A stretch of 64,000 bases of DNA from Sorex araneus (Eukaryota; Chordata; Mammalia; Eulipotyphla; Soricidae), in NCBI RefSeq assembly GCF_027595985.1, contig NC_073302.1:164407951-164471950 (forward strand), given 5' to 3'. This document shows positions 1 to 10,349 of the stretch, one piece after another. The notes below the pieces were generated by a model. That model was not told where the DNA came from. It searched no databases and was given only the letters and a program-made list of their open reading frames with translations. Every line of letters begins with the position of its first letter. Position 1 is the first letter of the stretch. The position numbers were made by a program, and so were the translations under genes.

Positions 1-180
1 TCTCTCATACAACCTCACTTGTAAAAATCGTACTAATACCTTTCAACTCCAAAAGTCATCTTGGATGATTCCCTGGAAAGAAGCATCATTTTCCCATTTA
101 TATCTACCTAGATTTTCTGTACTTTCCTTCAAACTTCCTCACTTCCCATTAAGATTTAACTATTAAAAATAACTCAATTA

Positions 181-282
181 ACCTTTCAGTATCAATATTG
201 CAAACCACAATGCCCAAAAAGGGCGGGGAGAGGAGAGAAAGGAGATTAGGGAGGGAGGGAGGGAGGGAGGGAGGGAGGGAAG

Positions 283-343
<61 letters not shown>

Positions 344-547
344 AGAGAGAGAAAGAGTAGAAAAGCCCTGCCATAGAGGCAGGCAGGGGTTGGGGGGTGG
401 GGGGATGGGAGGGAGCTGGGGACACTGGCGCTGGGAAATGTACACTGGTGGAGGGATGGGAGTTGGAATACTGTATGACTGAAATCTAATCATGAACAGC
501 TTTATAAGGGCCTCTTTCACAGTGATTCAATGAAAAGGTAAAAAAAC
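181..547 (+). mobile_element. L1 3' end, 5'-truncated, with expanded purine tract
   Basis: The segment runs from the gtttgcaat-type L1 3'UTR block through a purine tract and a G-rich block to tgaaatctaatcatgaac...gtgattcaat and an A-rich end, the same order as the better preserved L1 at 11,038-11,966. The 8-mer ctcaatta lies directly before it (173-180) and after its A-rich tail (548-555), as expected for target-primed insertion. No coding sequence remains. Confidence 0.8.
246..357 (+). repeat. (GGGA)n/(GA)n microsatellite
   Basis: About 40 bp of GGGA repeats pass into a long GA run and then degenerate GAAA units. It lies inside an L1 3'UTR, where other copies in this window have only a short purine tract, so it is probably an expansion of that tract. 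The open reading frames across it are repeat translations, not genes. Confidence 0.95.
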
Positions 548-555
548 CTCAATTA

Positions 556-1239
556 TCTCTTTTGTACAATATAGCATGTTATAAATCTATAGTTAGTATT
601 TAAATATGTTCGTCTATTTATTATATAGTTTGCCATATTTTTACGTGCTAACCTTGTCTATGGCTAACTTTTGGAGGTGGTGGGGATCCTAAGCGGTCTC
701 CAGAGTCTAGAGAGCCCCATCCAGATTCTCAGCCAATCATGTGGATAGTTTAAACCAAGGGTTGAGGGTGTGATTCTTCTCAAGCTATCTGGTGACAGTG
801 ATTATCTGGGTCAGTCCCACAGTTCTGGGGGTGTCTAGGTCTATGCCAAACTGATACTTTGGAGACCACATGCTCCCAGTTATCAAACTAAGCATGTTTC
901 CTAACAGCTATACTATCTCCTAACTCCACTATTGTTAACTTCATGATGTATCAGAGGCTGATTGACTGCTTGTCATAGATTTTAGCCTCTTTGGGCACAT
1001 TTGGATTCCATTTCTGATCTTGTCTTACAGTGAGATGTGAGAACCAATTGGTTATGCCTTTCCAGATGTGACACATAGAAATCTTTAATGGTTGTAAAAA
1101 TATTGAACTATAAGTCCAGAAATATTTGGTCTTTCCAGATTATTTTTCAGGTAAGACATAATCTCAGTATTTCTTAATAAGACATCACCAATTTTGCAGA
1201 TACCATCCTTTGTGAAATACTGATAATTCTTAAAGACTT
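556..1239. other. No recognised gene or clear repeat
   Basis: AT-rich at the edges with a more balanced middle (about 660-1,080). The middle could be a very old interspersed repeat, but I cannot assign it. No coding signal. Confidence 0.5.
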
Positions 1240-1254
1240 CCTATTAATGTTTTA

Positions 1255-1872
1255 GTTTTTATTTTTTTAATTTTATTTTATTAAATCACCATGTGGAAAA
1301 TTACAATGCTTTCAGGCTTAAGTCTTAGTCATACAATGCTGAAAAAATCATCCCTTCACCAGTGCCCATATCCCACCACCAAAGACAAAAAAAAAAAAAA
1401 AAAACAGTACACCTCCCATCCCGCCCAACCCCGCAACCCCGCCTTGTAACTGATAAATTTCACTTTACTTTCTATTTACTTTGGTTACATTCAATATTTC
1501 AACACAAACCTCACCATTATTATTAGGAGCACCCCACAAGAGTCAGACCTGTTGTGAAGAGAAATGAAGTCGCGCGGCCACGGCCGCGCGGTTTTGTATT
1601 TCTGTACTTTAACAACTAAGTCCAGGGAGATTTCTTCCGGATATTCGATCATTGCAAGCTTGTAAACCCCATCTGTGGTCGTCATAATATGGCGGTCCCC
1701 ACGCCCTTCATTCCCGGGAAGGGACAGGCGAGAGAGAGAAATACCTTTCCCCTCCCGGGCGGGCATGGGGTCACAGCTTAGTTCTCTGGCAGGAAACAAT
1801 CTGCTAGGAGCAGTCCATGTTGTAGTTGGTTCAGCTGGTCTGGATTCATGCGGGTGCAGCTGCGGAGGGGCC
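1255..1872 (-). mobile_element. Chimeric L1-tailed non-autonomous retroelement, apparently complete
   Basis: The 618-bp insert is bounded by a perfect 15-bp duplication, cctattaatgtttta, at 1240-1254 and 1873-1887. On the minus strand it begins GC-rich (ggggcccctccgcagctg), contains a 20-bp-scale GC palindrome near 1572-1590 and a T-run corresponding to 1391-1404, then ends with the L1 3' block (about 1370 down to 1262) and an A-rich tail. The head is unlike the L1 3'UTR in the window. A 102-codon minus-strand frame (1491-1799) lies in the head; I recognise no domain in it and cannot say whether it is translated. It may be an internally deleted L1 (5'UTR plus 3'UTR) or a distinct composite family. 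Confidence 0.75.
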
Positions 1873-2122
1873 CCTATTAATGTTTTAAAGAGAAGATATT
1901 CTTTTGGTGTTTTTCTATATAAATGAATGATAATTTAAAATGTAATACTATGTACCTCACAGTGATTCACTGATAAAAAATGTTTAATAAAACTAAAATG
2001 TAATACTATACCTACAATTGAATATATTTTAGGAAATAGAATAACTACTCTTTACAAACTCAAGACAAAAATAGAAATTTTATCCTGGTTAAGCACATGG
2101 ACAAAAATAATGCAGTTTTAAT

Positions 2123-2290
2123 TGTCTGCCACACAGGAAGGGGGAGGTGTGAAATTGGGGGAGATGGATACTGGAAATTTTGGTGGTGGAAAACGTGCAT
2201 TGGTGAAGGGATGGATGTTTGATGGCCCTATGATCGAAGTTCAAACATAAAATTTTTGTTACTGTACCTCATGATGAATTAGTAAAAAAA
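2123..2290 (+). mobile_element. L1 3' end fragment
   Basis: It shows the L1 3'-terminal landmarks: tgtctgccacacagg, G-rich block, gtgcattggtgaagggatgg, and an ending in ctgtacctcatgatgaatt plus A-run. Strongly 5'-truncated. Confidence 0.7.
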
Positions 2291-2400
2291 TTCAGCTTTT
2301 CTAAGATAAATCATTAATGAGGATAATTCAACAACAAAAAATAATGCCTGTGTCTAAAACTATTTCACAATTGCTTAATAGTGAAACAGTGAAAATGAAT

Positions 2401-2575
2401 ATTTTTTTTCTTTTTGGGTCACACCTGGCAATGCACAGAGGTCACTCCTGGCTCTGCACTCAGTAATTACCCCTGGCGGTGCTCAGGGGATCATATGGGA
2501 TGCTGGGAATCGAACCCGGGTCGGTTCGATTACCCATTGTGCTATCACTCCAGCCCTTTTTTTGGTTTTTTTTTT
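2401..2575 (-). mobile_element. A-tailed tRNA-derived SINE
   Basis: Reverse complement of the family: ggctggagtgatagcac head, B-box-like ggttcgattcccag, cctgagca core, gtgtgacccaaaaag tail. An 11-bp duplication, tgaaaatgaat, flanks it (2390-2400 and 2575-2585). Odd feature: a T-rich run also lies at the element's 5' side (2557-2575), between head and duplication. Confidence 0.9.
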
Positions 2576-2585
2576 GAAAATGAAT

Positions 2586-3034
2586 TTAATGAAAACCTTT
2601 ACGCGTGTGACTATGTTAGTGAAGTAGATGGCATCAATATATTTGAAGTTCTTTCTAAAAGTTCATATCATTTAGACTAATCTTGCTTTGCTGCCATTAT
2701 ATCTCTGACTCCTTATTTGTGGGTCTGTGGCAAGAAAGCATGTCTATATTAAATTGTATGGTTATCTCTTTATGCAACAATGATTGTTTGAGAAGTACAA
2801 ACAATCAGAAATGCAAACAATGGAAACATCCACACTACCAAACTGCAGGCTATGATTTCACTTGCAACATCTACTCGCTGGCCTCCAGCATCCGCATGTT
2901 TGAATAGTCTTCTTTTCTCTACTCCAGTTTGCCTGTTTTGCCTTGTAATAGAACTGGGAAACATGGCCAAGTATAAGTGATAGTTCCTGGCTGAAATGTT
3001 GATTAAGTGACATTTAAAAAATCATACCAGTTCT
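2586..3034. other. No recognised gene or repeat
   Basis: AT-rich sequence without splice-bounded coding potential that I can support; short frames here lack any recognisable domain. Confidence 0.5.
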
Positions 3035-3232
3035 GGGCTGGAGCAACAGTACAGTGAGTAGAGTGTTTGCCTTGCACACAGCCAATTCGGGTTCAATTCT
3101 CAGCATCCTACTTGGTCCCCTGATTCCCGCCCCCCCCCCCCCAGGAGTGATCCCTGAGTTCAGAGCCAGGAATAAGCCTGACCACCACCAGGTGAGGCCC
3201 CCAAAACAAAATATAAAAATAAATAATAAATA
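3035..3232 (+). mobile_element. A-tailed tRNA-derived SINE with internal poly(C)
   Basis: It has the head gggctggagcaacag, gccttgcacacagcc, gggttcaattctc, a 14-base C run at about 3129-3142, the 3' core ccaggagtgatccctgag, then an A/T-rich tail to about 3232. Confidence 0.85.
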
Positions 3233-3715
3233 TCATTCTTGCCAGAGAAAAAGCCAAGAGTTTTGAAAGAAAACAGGGTAGTGATTGCTAGTGAATATAG
3301 CTTAATTAGGTGTTTAAAAAAAAACACAAAGAAAAAAAAAGGAAACAGACTGAAATCACTTTGATCATTTTATTCAGCTGTACCTGCAGCCAGAGAATTT
3401 CTGAAACTTTGAGCTACATGACTCAAGTTTAAGACAGGCATACCATCCCAGCACATGCTATATAAATGATCCCAATTGATAATGTCCACTCATTCCCTTC
3501 ATTTTTAAAGAAGAAAATATAGAAAAATAGAATAAAATTATCTTCGTTCAATGCAAACACTCAGAACATCAACAATAATAAATCTGGTAGGCATTCCACA
3601 ATAGGTAAAATGGCTTTTACCCCATGTTGGCCGTTTTGTAGTAAGGGACTACCCACAAATTTGAAGTTCTCTCTAGCAAAGTATGCACAACCATCTCAAG
3701 ATATTGTCCATTCGG
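3233..3715. other. No recognised gene or repeat
   Basis: AT-rich unique-looking sequence; nothing supported. Confidence 0.5.
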
Positions 3716-3798
3716 GGCCTGGAGTGATAATGTAGCAGGTAGGGCACATGCCTTATGTGCCACCAACCAGGGTTCAGTCCTGGAATCCCATGTGCTTC
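3716..3798 (+). mobile_element. SINE head fragment
   Basis: ggggcctggagtgataatgtagcaggtagggc through agggttcagtcctggaatccc matches the SINE head. The 3' half is missing and is followed by a TA/TATG microsatellite. Confidence 0.7.
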
Positions 3799-3807
3799 CA
3801 ATGCTTC

Positions 3808-3903
3808 ATATCTATACATATAGATATATGTATGTATGTATGTATACATATATGTGTGTATACATAATGTGTAATATGTATATACATGTATACATATTAC
3901 ACA
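3808..3903. repeat. (TATG)n/(TA)n simple repeat
   Basis: Runs of tatgtatgtatg and tatacata with partial palindromy directly after the truncated SINE. Confidence 0.9.
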
Positions 3904-4111
3904 TTCAAGGTTGATAATTAGCATGGTTTGAAATGGGGTATTACTGATATCACATATGCTGAACATTAAGAATGATAGTATTTTCACCTTAACTTAGGAA
4001 TGAGACATTAAAACAGAAAGTAACACTGAAAGCAAAAAAATATATGGCATAAACATAAGCAATATAACTCAGCTTATGTACTAAAATGTTGTGGTGAAAG
4101 AAACTCAGCAA

Positions 4112-4268
4112 GGGGACCAGAGAGCTAGCACAATGGGTAAAATTCTAGCCTTGCATGTGGCTGACTCATGTTTGATCCCCATGATTCCCAGAGACCACCA
4201 GGAGTGAACTCCAATCACAGAGCCCTTAGGCCCTCAGCACCACCAGGTGTGACTAAAAACAAAAAACA
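4112..4268 (+). mobile_element. A-tailed SINE, diverged
   Basis: ggggaccagagagctagcac, gccttgcatgtggctgac, tttgatccccatgattcc, ccaccaggtgtgac and an A-rich tail follow the family order with many substitutions. Confidence 0.8.
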
Positions 4269-4640
4269 CCTCAATTATATACAATTTTACAGAAAAAATG
4301 GAAAGTATGATGTTTTTTCAATTGTTTGATTAAAACATTTTTCTCTTCGAAAATGAAAATTGGTTTTATGTTCCTCTACTGTCAAAGCTATTTAAGCAGA
4401 TCAGGTTAGCGGTTCCAATTATGAGTTGTTGGCAATCTGTTTATTCTGACGCATAGTCTAACAAGCATACTGTATGTTTGTTTTAAATTAAGGATAATTT
4501 GCAATTCATAAAAGATAAGAAATTGGTGGCCCTCGAAATTGAAGTAAGGTGCCTTTTGACAGCTAGAGAGCATGCAATCTAAGCAAGGCTATGTTTCCAC
4601 TTGGCTTGTAGGTGACACTGTGCTCTATAACATCATAATA
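4269..4640. other. No recognised gene or repeat
   Basis: AT-rich, no supported feature. Confidence 0.5.
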
Positions 4641-4813
4641 TTTTTTGTTTATTTTGGGGCCACATCTAGCAATGCTCAGGAGTTACTCCTGGGTCTGCAC
4701 TCGAGAATTATTCCTGGGGGTGCTTGGGGGACCATATGGGATGCCAAGGATTGAACCCAAGTCGGCCGTGTGCAAGGCAAATGCCCTATCCACTGTACTA
4801 TCTCTCCAGCCCA
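4641..4813 (-). mobile_element. A-tailed SINE
   Basis: Full-length reverse-strand copy from ggctggagagatagtac to the T-run that is its A tail. The 8-mer tcataata occurs at 4633-4640 and 4818-4825 as a short target-site duplication. Confidence 0.88.
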
Positions 4814-4825
4814 ACTTCATAATAA

Positions 4826-5368
4826 TTTAATCCACAGTTTTTCCCTTGAAATTTTCCCCAAGGTACTAATTGCACTGGTGACTTATGTTACACTCACATT
4901 TAGAGTTATTCTGATTCCCCAGCATCACTCTGTATAACCGTACAGTTGATAGAGCAATGATTTTTTGTTTTTATCACTGCATTTTTGAACCAGAAAATGT
5001 TATGTTTTAGAATTCCATAAAAGGCCCATTTCTTCTATCTTTTAACAGAAAACTGTAATTGTTAGTACAACTACCTAAAAGACATATTTAACCTGTTTCT
5101 GAACTACTGCCTAAATTTGTATATTCCAGAATAATGATATTCATGTCAACACTACTGAGCAGCTTAAGAAATCTTCAAATTGGATTGATACTAACACTTG
5201 GATAGACTCCAGATATAAGGACTACAGTAATTTTACATAGAAGAGTTTTAAGTGGTTTTACAAACATGAACCCCTGCGTATAACAAATGGTATGATGCAC
5301 ATGTTTAAATGGGGGGGCGGGGGAGGTGAACAGAGTGGGGTAAATGTAGCCACACCAAGGTTTCAACT
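4826..5368. other. No recognised gene; short G-run
   Basis: Mostly AT-rich; a G-rich run (about 5309-5324) is the only local feature. Confidence 0.45.
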
Positions 5369-6010
5369 CCTCTATTTCACAAATATTCTCAGCAAGGATG
5401 CCAAGCTGTGAATAATGTCAGGTACCCCAGTGCTTAGGTTGAGAACTTTTTTGTTTCTTGGTGTCATATGGGCAGCCGCCCTCACTACCCCTCCTGCCCA
5501 CCCTTGGGATTTCCAGAAACGCCAGCAGCTATCTCTCCCTCCTACAGCTACCAATATATCACTTACCCATAGCCCTACTCTACTGATTCCTGACTGAATT
5601 TCCCAGGAGATGCACGGCAAGCAGGTAAATTCATGGAAAAGTGAGTCCTACTGGCTGAAAACTCTTAGACGCCCTTGGGAGGTAGGCAGTGGAGTACCTG
5701 CCCTGAAAGCCACACCCACATCCTATTTGAATTCAACGCCACCACTTCATGAATAGTCTCTGCAGAGACACCAAACTGTGAATGATTTCAGATGCCCTGG
5801 TGCCTAGGCTGAGAACTCTGATGATCCTTGGAGTTGGGATGGGCAACCTCATTTCCCCCAACCCCCTTACTTTCAGAAACCCCTGCAGCCACCACACCCA
5901 TTTCTCACAGTCACTGCCATGTCATCTAACTTACCCATTCCATAGATCCTGAAGTCTCTGGACCATGTGACACTCCCTAATTCCTCAATAATGAAATTCC
6001 AGTAGGATCA
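5369..6010. repeat. Two diverged tandem units of about 370 bp
   Basis: The block around ccaagctgtgaataatgtca (5401) recurs as ccaaactgtgaatgatttca (5771), and the following gagaact / atgggca / ttccagaaac landmarks also recur. Period is about 370 bp. The phrase gggatgggcaacctc and the following cagaaac...cc resemble the gggatgggctacctcc part of the composite elements at 17.4 and 61.2 kb, so this is probably an older relative of their monomers. Confidence 0.55.
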
Positions 6011-6266
6011 CACCAAATTAGATGAGTAAGTAACAGGGAAGTCAACTAAACTCAACACACAAAAACAAGAAGTCTCAACTAGCAACGATAGCTTAATAAA
6101 TTCTTGCAAAAGAGTTAACAACACTTTGATCAGATATAACAATTTCACCAAAAAAAACTTTTTAAAATACATTGATTTTAGTATTGAAACTTTGCTATCT
6201 AATTAAGTTCAATTCTAGAATTATATCAACAGTTGTGGCTTTTGTCTACATTAAAATAAATCAAAA

Positions 6267-6460
6267 TTTTATTTATTTATTTATTTATTTAGGCTTTTTA
6301 GATTACACCCAGCAATTCTCAGGGGTTACTCCTTGCTCCGCACCCAGGAATTACTCCTAGCAGTGCCCAGGAGACCATATGGGATACCAGGGACCGAACC
6401 CTGGTCAGCTGCTTGAAAGGCAAATGTAATACCTGCTGTACTATTGCTCTGGCCCCCTAA
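6267..6460 (-). mobile_element. A-tailed SINE with (TTTA)n tail
   Basis: Reverse-strand SINE: its tail is the atttattt run, and its head (ccagagcaatagtacagcag as read on the minus strand) lies near 6455. Possible 9-bp AT-rich duplication aaaatttta (6263-6271 and 6465-6473), overlapping the tail and so weak evidence. Confidence 0.8.
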
Positions 6461-6473
6461 ATTTAAAATTTTA

Positions 6474-6860
6474 AAGAAAAAAATATAAAAGTAATTTTTA
6501 AGAGACTGTAAAACATAGGAAAAAGATACCTCAATGAAGAAAAAATGTACAAAGAATATCAATAGGTAATTTTTTTAAAAAGAAATACAAAGATTCAATA
6601 GGAACAAATATTTGTCCTAGTAATAATGAAATATTAAGTAAAAGAACAATAATGAATCATATTTTTCTATAACTTTGTCAAAGGTTAAAAACAGCAATGA
6701 TGTCTAGTATTAATACTATTTTCTCACCTTTGTATCTTCAGTGACAGAATGTTTGGCATACAAGAAATTCAATATTTGTTTAATTACTTACAATGTTAAA
6801 ATATTTCACTCCATTTTGATATCTATCATTAAGTAATTGGATGTAGGTTATCATCAGTTT
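6474..6860. other. No recognised gene or repeat
   Basis: AT-rich sequence, nothing supported. Confidence 0.45.
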
Positions 6861-7183
6861 GTCCTTTCTCCCTTGCCACAGAGTTTGGGTTTATCTGGTA
6901 ATAATCTCTAAGCTATTCTAGGCTACATTGGTATGTCCTGCTCCCCTTGCCACTAAGAATTTAGGTATATCAGCCACACCCATTAAGGTGCTCCCACTCC
7001 TTTGTATATATGTAATCACTTCTATGCTCTCTTCCCCAACTAGTTAATCAGCTCTTCCCCTAATCAGACTCTGTTAATTTGTAAGGTCAGACCTTGCTAG
7101 GACAGTGAACTCGTATTGTAAGTTAATATTGCCTTTCTCCTCTCCTTATGTCTTTTGAATAGTTTACTTTAAAGCAATATCCT

Positions 7184-7602
7184 TTTTGTATGGACAAAGA
7201 AAGACAGTTGTTAATATGCTTTGGTAACATGGGATTTAATTGGCTTCGAATATTATTCACTCCCGGGCATCTGCTTTCTCGACTTAAGCCTCAGCTGCCC
7301 TTACTTCCTAGCACCCCCAAAAGCAGGGTCCCGACGAGGGATGGGATGGGCCCAGGGCAAGCGATGAGTTATGTGGTACCCTGGCATCGAGATGGGCCTG
7401 GCCAAAGTGCCTAATGCTTATCTATAAGTTAAGAGCTTGGTCATGGACATGTCATGTCATGATCCAAAAGCAACGACGAGACTAGGACCCTGCTAGGGAT
7501 AGGAAAGACTAATCTGGCCTGAGCACTGTAGTCTGAGATCGAGGTGACCCCAGAAAAGCAATTCTATAAGCTTAATGCACCTCTTGCTATGTCCATACAA
7601 AA
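7184..7602. mobile_element. Unclassified element with 13-bp inverted ends
   Basis: ttttgtatggaca at 7184-7196 is the exact inverted repeat of tgtccatacaaaa at 7590-7602, enclosing about 400 bp that is more GC-rich than its surroundings. TG...CA ends would fit a solo LTR and the inverted repeat would fit a small DNA transposon. I see no target-site duplication, primer-binding site or polypurine tract that decides. Short frames inside have no recognised domain. Confidence 0.4.
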
Positions 7603-8095
7603 TGATTAATTTTATGAATACTTATATGCTAGTTGGACAAGGAGAGGAGAAACACACCCATGGGATTCCGCTCTTGGGCGGGTGTCCTGCTGAAAAAGTG
7701 TCTGTCCTAGAAGAAGCACCCCCTGAGGGAAAGAACTTTACCCCTATTGATTGTGACTACACCTATGTGTAAGCCCCAACTCCTCATTTTGGGGGATTTA
7801 CTAGGCTGAAAGAGTGGGCCGTCGAGTCCCAGTGCCAGATCTGGAGAAGCCAGTTCCATATCCAGATTCAGAGGAGAAAGAGAATGAAGTAGCATGGGGG
7901 AGGAAGAAGCAGGAGGAGAATCAGAGGAGAATGGAGATGGAATGGAATAAACTGCAACTGAGACTAACCGGTCTGGCTCCGTTCCTTCCTTCGCCTGCCT
8001 CGTCATCACCATCAACCTCCCCGGGACTGGGAAAGTGGCATGGCCCCCTCGCCCGCTCCCTTTTCTTTTATGTGTTTTTACACAATTGAACAAAG
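7603..8095. other. GC-richer block of unknown origin
   Basis: This block differs in composition from its AT-rich flanks. It carries opposing frames of 91 (+, 7814-8089) and 130 (-, 7707-8099) codons that overlap each other, so at most one could be real. The plus frame has an acidic/basic EEKENE...RKKQEEN stretch that could be a coiled coil. I recognise no family. It may be the internal part of the same insertion as 7184-7602 or an old retroviral remnant. Confidence 0.3.
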
Positions 8096-8289
8096 GCATA
8101 GTATTGTTTTATAATAGAATATCACTCACCTTTAGAAAACGTCAATGTTTATTGACATGAGGTTGACATTTACAATAAATAAGGCACCAAAGTTACAAAA
8201 TCCTATGATTAATTTTGTAAAAAAATTTTAATATTCAAGAATAAAATTCCCTCTAAAATATTAAGAGTGGCATATGGGCTATGAAGATT

Positions 8290-8965
8290 CAATTTTTTTT
8301 ATTCATATGTATTTTTAAAACTTTCTACAAAAGCTACGTGTTAAAATTTTAAAGTAAATTATGTAAACTTTTTCTCCCACTTTATAGAAACACTGTGGAT
8401 TACAAAGCTGTTCATGATTTGTTACAGGCATTGAATATTCCAACACCAATCTCACCACTGCTGTCATCTTCGCTTCACAACTGTCTCCAATTTCCAAACA
8501 CCCCTCAAGCCTGCCCTCATAGCAGGCCCACAATAATTTATTTTATATTGCTTGTTACCACTAAATGGCCAATGGAATGGTCAAAAAATACTTCAGTAAA
8601 AGAAAATTCATGAAAACAGTTGTATTTCACCATGGGGACATTACCTTTTTCTGAGGCTTTACTAAGTATTGTTCTGTTAAGACTTCTGTGTTACTGTTTC
8701 TGTTAGTCCAGATTAGTTGGCTACTATGTTACATTATCATACAATCTGTGTGCTTCTACTGGGATTTTGATATTGTAGAGTTTGGAGATGTCACTCCCTT
8801 CCAGAGGTTGCCCTGAAGTTCTCAGTCAGAACCAGTATCTGAAAAATTTTTGCAGCTAGTTGATCTGCTTTGAGAATTTATTATGAGTTTCTGGAACAGG
8901 GCTTACATGGCAGCAGTGGTGGGATGTGGGTGTGCAAAATATTAAACTTTTATAAAATTGTAGTA
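8290..8965 (-). mobile_element. Old L1 3'UTR fragment
   Basis: The start (tacaaagctgttcatgat ... ttccaacaccaatctcacca) is the reverse complement of an L1 3' end. The following block with cttctgtgttactgttt recurs in the second old copy at 18,836-19,490, supporting a shared long 3'UTR. Confidence 0.55.
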
Positions 8966-8975
8966 TAAAGAAAAC

Positions 8976-9146
8976 TCTTTTTATTTTAATTGGGGAGGAG
9001 GTTGGGCCACACCCTACAAGATTTACTCTTGTCTCAGTCCTTGGGAATCACTTCTGGTGGGGCTTGGGGAATTATGAGGAATACTGAGGACAAAACCTGG
9101 CTGCAAGCAAGACCTTCCCCACTGTACTCTCTCTCTCTCTCTCTGG
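8976..9146 (-). mobile_element. A-tailed SINE, strongly diverged
   Basis: Reverse-strand SINE order is still visible: ggccacaccc, ttactcttgtctcagtcc, cacttctggtggggcttgg, ccactgtact. A short CT repeat lies at the head end. Confidence 0.65.
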
Positions 9147-9311
9147 CTGAGTAAAGCTTTCTAAGAATATCAACATAAGCAGAATCCAGAATGAAAAAAG
9201 TTAAAGTTACATAAAACTTGTTCTATCTCTATTTTATACTATAAATTATGATATAAGTTTTAAACATATCTTTTTGAAAAACACAGTCTTAGAAGAGTCA
9301 AGGATATAGTA

Positions 9312-9564
9312 GCACTGTAGCACTCTAGCACTGTCCTCACATTGTTCATCCATTTGCTTGAGCGGGCACCAGTAATGCCTCCATTGTGAGACTTGTTACT
9401 GTTTTTGGCATATCGAATACGCCACAGGTAGCTTGCCAGGCTTTGTTGTGCGGACAGGATACTCTCGGTAGCTTGCTGAGCTCTTTGAGAGGAATGGAGG
9501 AATTGAAGCGGGGTTGGCTGCATGCAAGGCAAATGCCCTACCTGCTGTGCTATCGCTCCAGTCC
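9312..9564 (-). mobile_element. RTE-tailed tRNA-derived SINE
   Basis: Reverse-strand copy with head ggactggagcgatagcacag, the cggagagcc / agctacc / gtatcc body, gccaaaaacagtaac, and the 3' block ctcaagcaaatggatgaac plus a tail of ctagagtgctacagtg-like 9-mers. The 9-mer gatatagta flanks it (9303-9311, 9567-9575). Confidence 0.88.
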
Positions 9565-9575
9565 AAGATATAGTA

Positions 9576-9660
9576 CTGGAGCTAAAGCATTTGCCTTGCA
9601 TATGGCTGGACCCAGTTAAACTCCTGGCACTGGAAACAGTCATATATCCACCATGTGTGG
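9576..9660 (+). mobile_element. SINE remnant
   Basis: ctggagctaaagcatttgccttgcatatggc resembles the SINE head, but the rest is degraded. It abuts the RTE-tailed SINE. Confidence 0.45.
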
Positions 9661-9825
9661 CCTAATATCCACCCTGAAAAGAGATGTTCTAAAAAATAAG
9701 GATTTTTGGTCTTTTAGAATTGCATATTTATAGATTAAATTATAAAACATATGTTATAATCAGGAGTTGAGAAACTGAAAGATGGGGGAATTAAGTGGTG
9801 TCTGTGCATTTATGAAATTATGATT

Positions 9826-10349
9826 TCAGTCATCTGGCTCAACCTCTATGGAAAGCAAGATGGAGATCTCTTGAAAAAAAAAGCAATAGAACTCTCATAC
9901 AACCTTCTGATAACACTTTTTTGGCATCTACTTCCAAATCACAGAGTCACAGAGACATTAATTCAAAAGGTTATATGCACACCAATATTCATTGCAGCAT
10001 TTAGCATTTAGTACAAGTATTTAGAGCCACAATATGGAAGTAACCCAAATGCTTACTCAGCTACAAATGAATGGATCAAGTAGTTGTGGTATATGTGTGT
10101 GTGTGTGTGTGTATGTATATATAACACAAAGGAATACAATGCATCACAAAAAAACTAACAAAATCATGCAATTTGCAGAGATTTCTATATATAGAACTAG
10201 AGGTTATCATGCTGAATGGTAAGAATGATTTCTATTATATGTGGAACTTAAAGACACATGGGGTGGGTGTTGGAACTTTATATGACTGAAACCTGATCAT
10301 GAACAGTTTTATAACTATTTATCTCATGGTGAATTAAAATTTTCATTAA
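9826..10349 (+). mobile_element. Old L1, ORF2 end joined to 3'UTR, internally deleted
   Basis: tggaaagcaagatggagat, cagcatttagcatttag, ccacaatatggaagtaaccc, caaatgaatggat and ggaatacaatgcatcac are diverged L1 ORF2 3' landmarks. After 10,240 the sequence jumps to the extreme L1 3' end (atgactgaaacctgatcatgaac ... tctcatggtgaatt). A GT repeat lies at 10,095-10,112. Confidence 0.6.

Noticed and set aside
198-482. 94-codon plus and 123-codon minus frames over the GA tract
   Set aside because: Both are low-complexity translations of a microsatellite inside an L1 3'UTR.
1572-1590. GC palindrome as a transcription terminator or origin
   Set aside because: It lies within a retroelement head in a mammalian context; nothing else supports such a role.
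7707-8099. 130-codon minus-strand frame
   Set aside because: It overlaps an opposing 91-codon frame, has no recognised domain and lies in a block that may be a mobile-element remnant. I list the block, not a gene.
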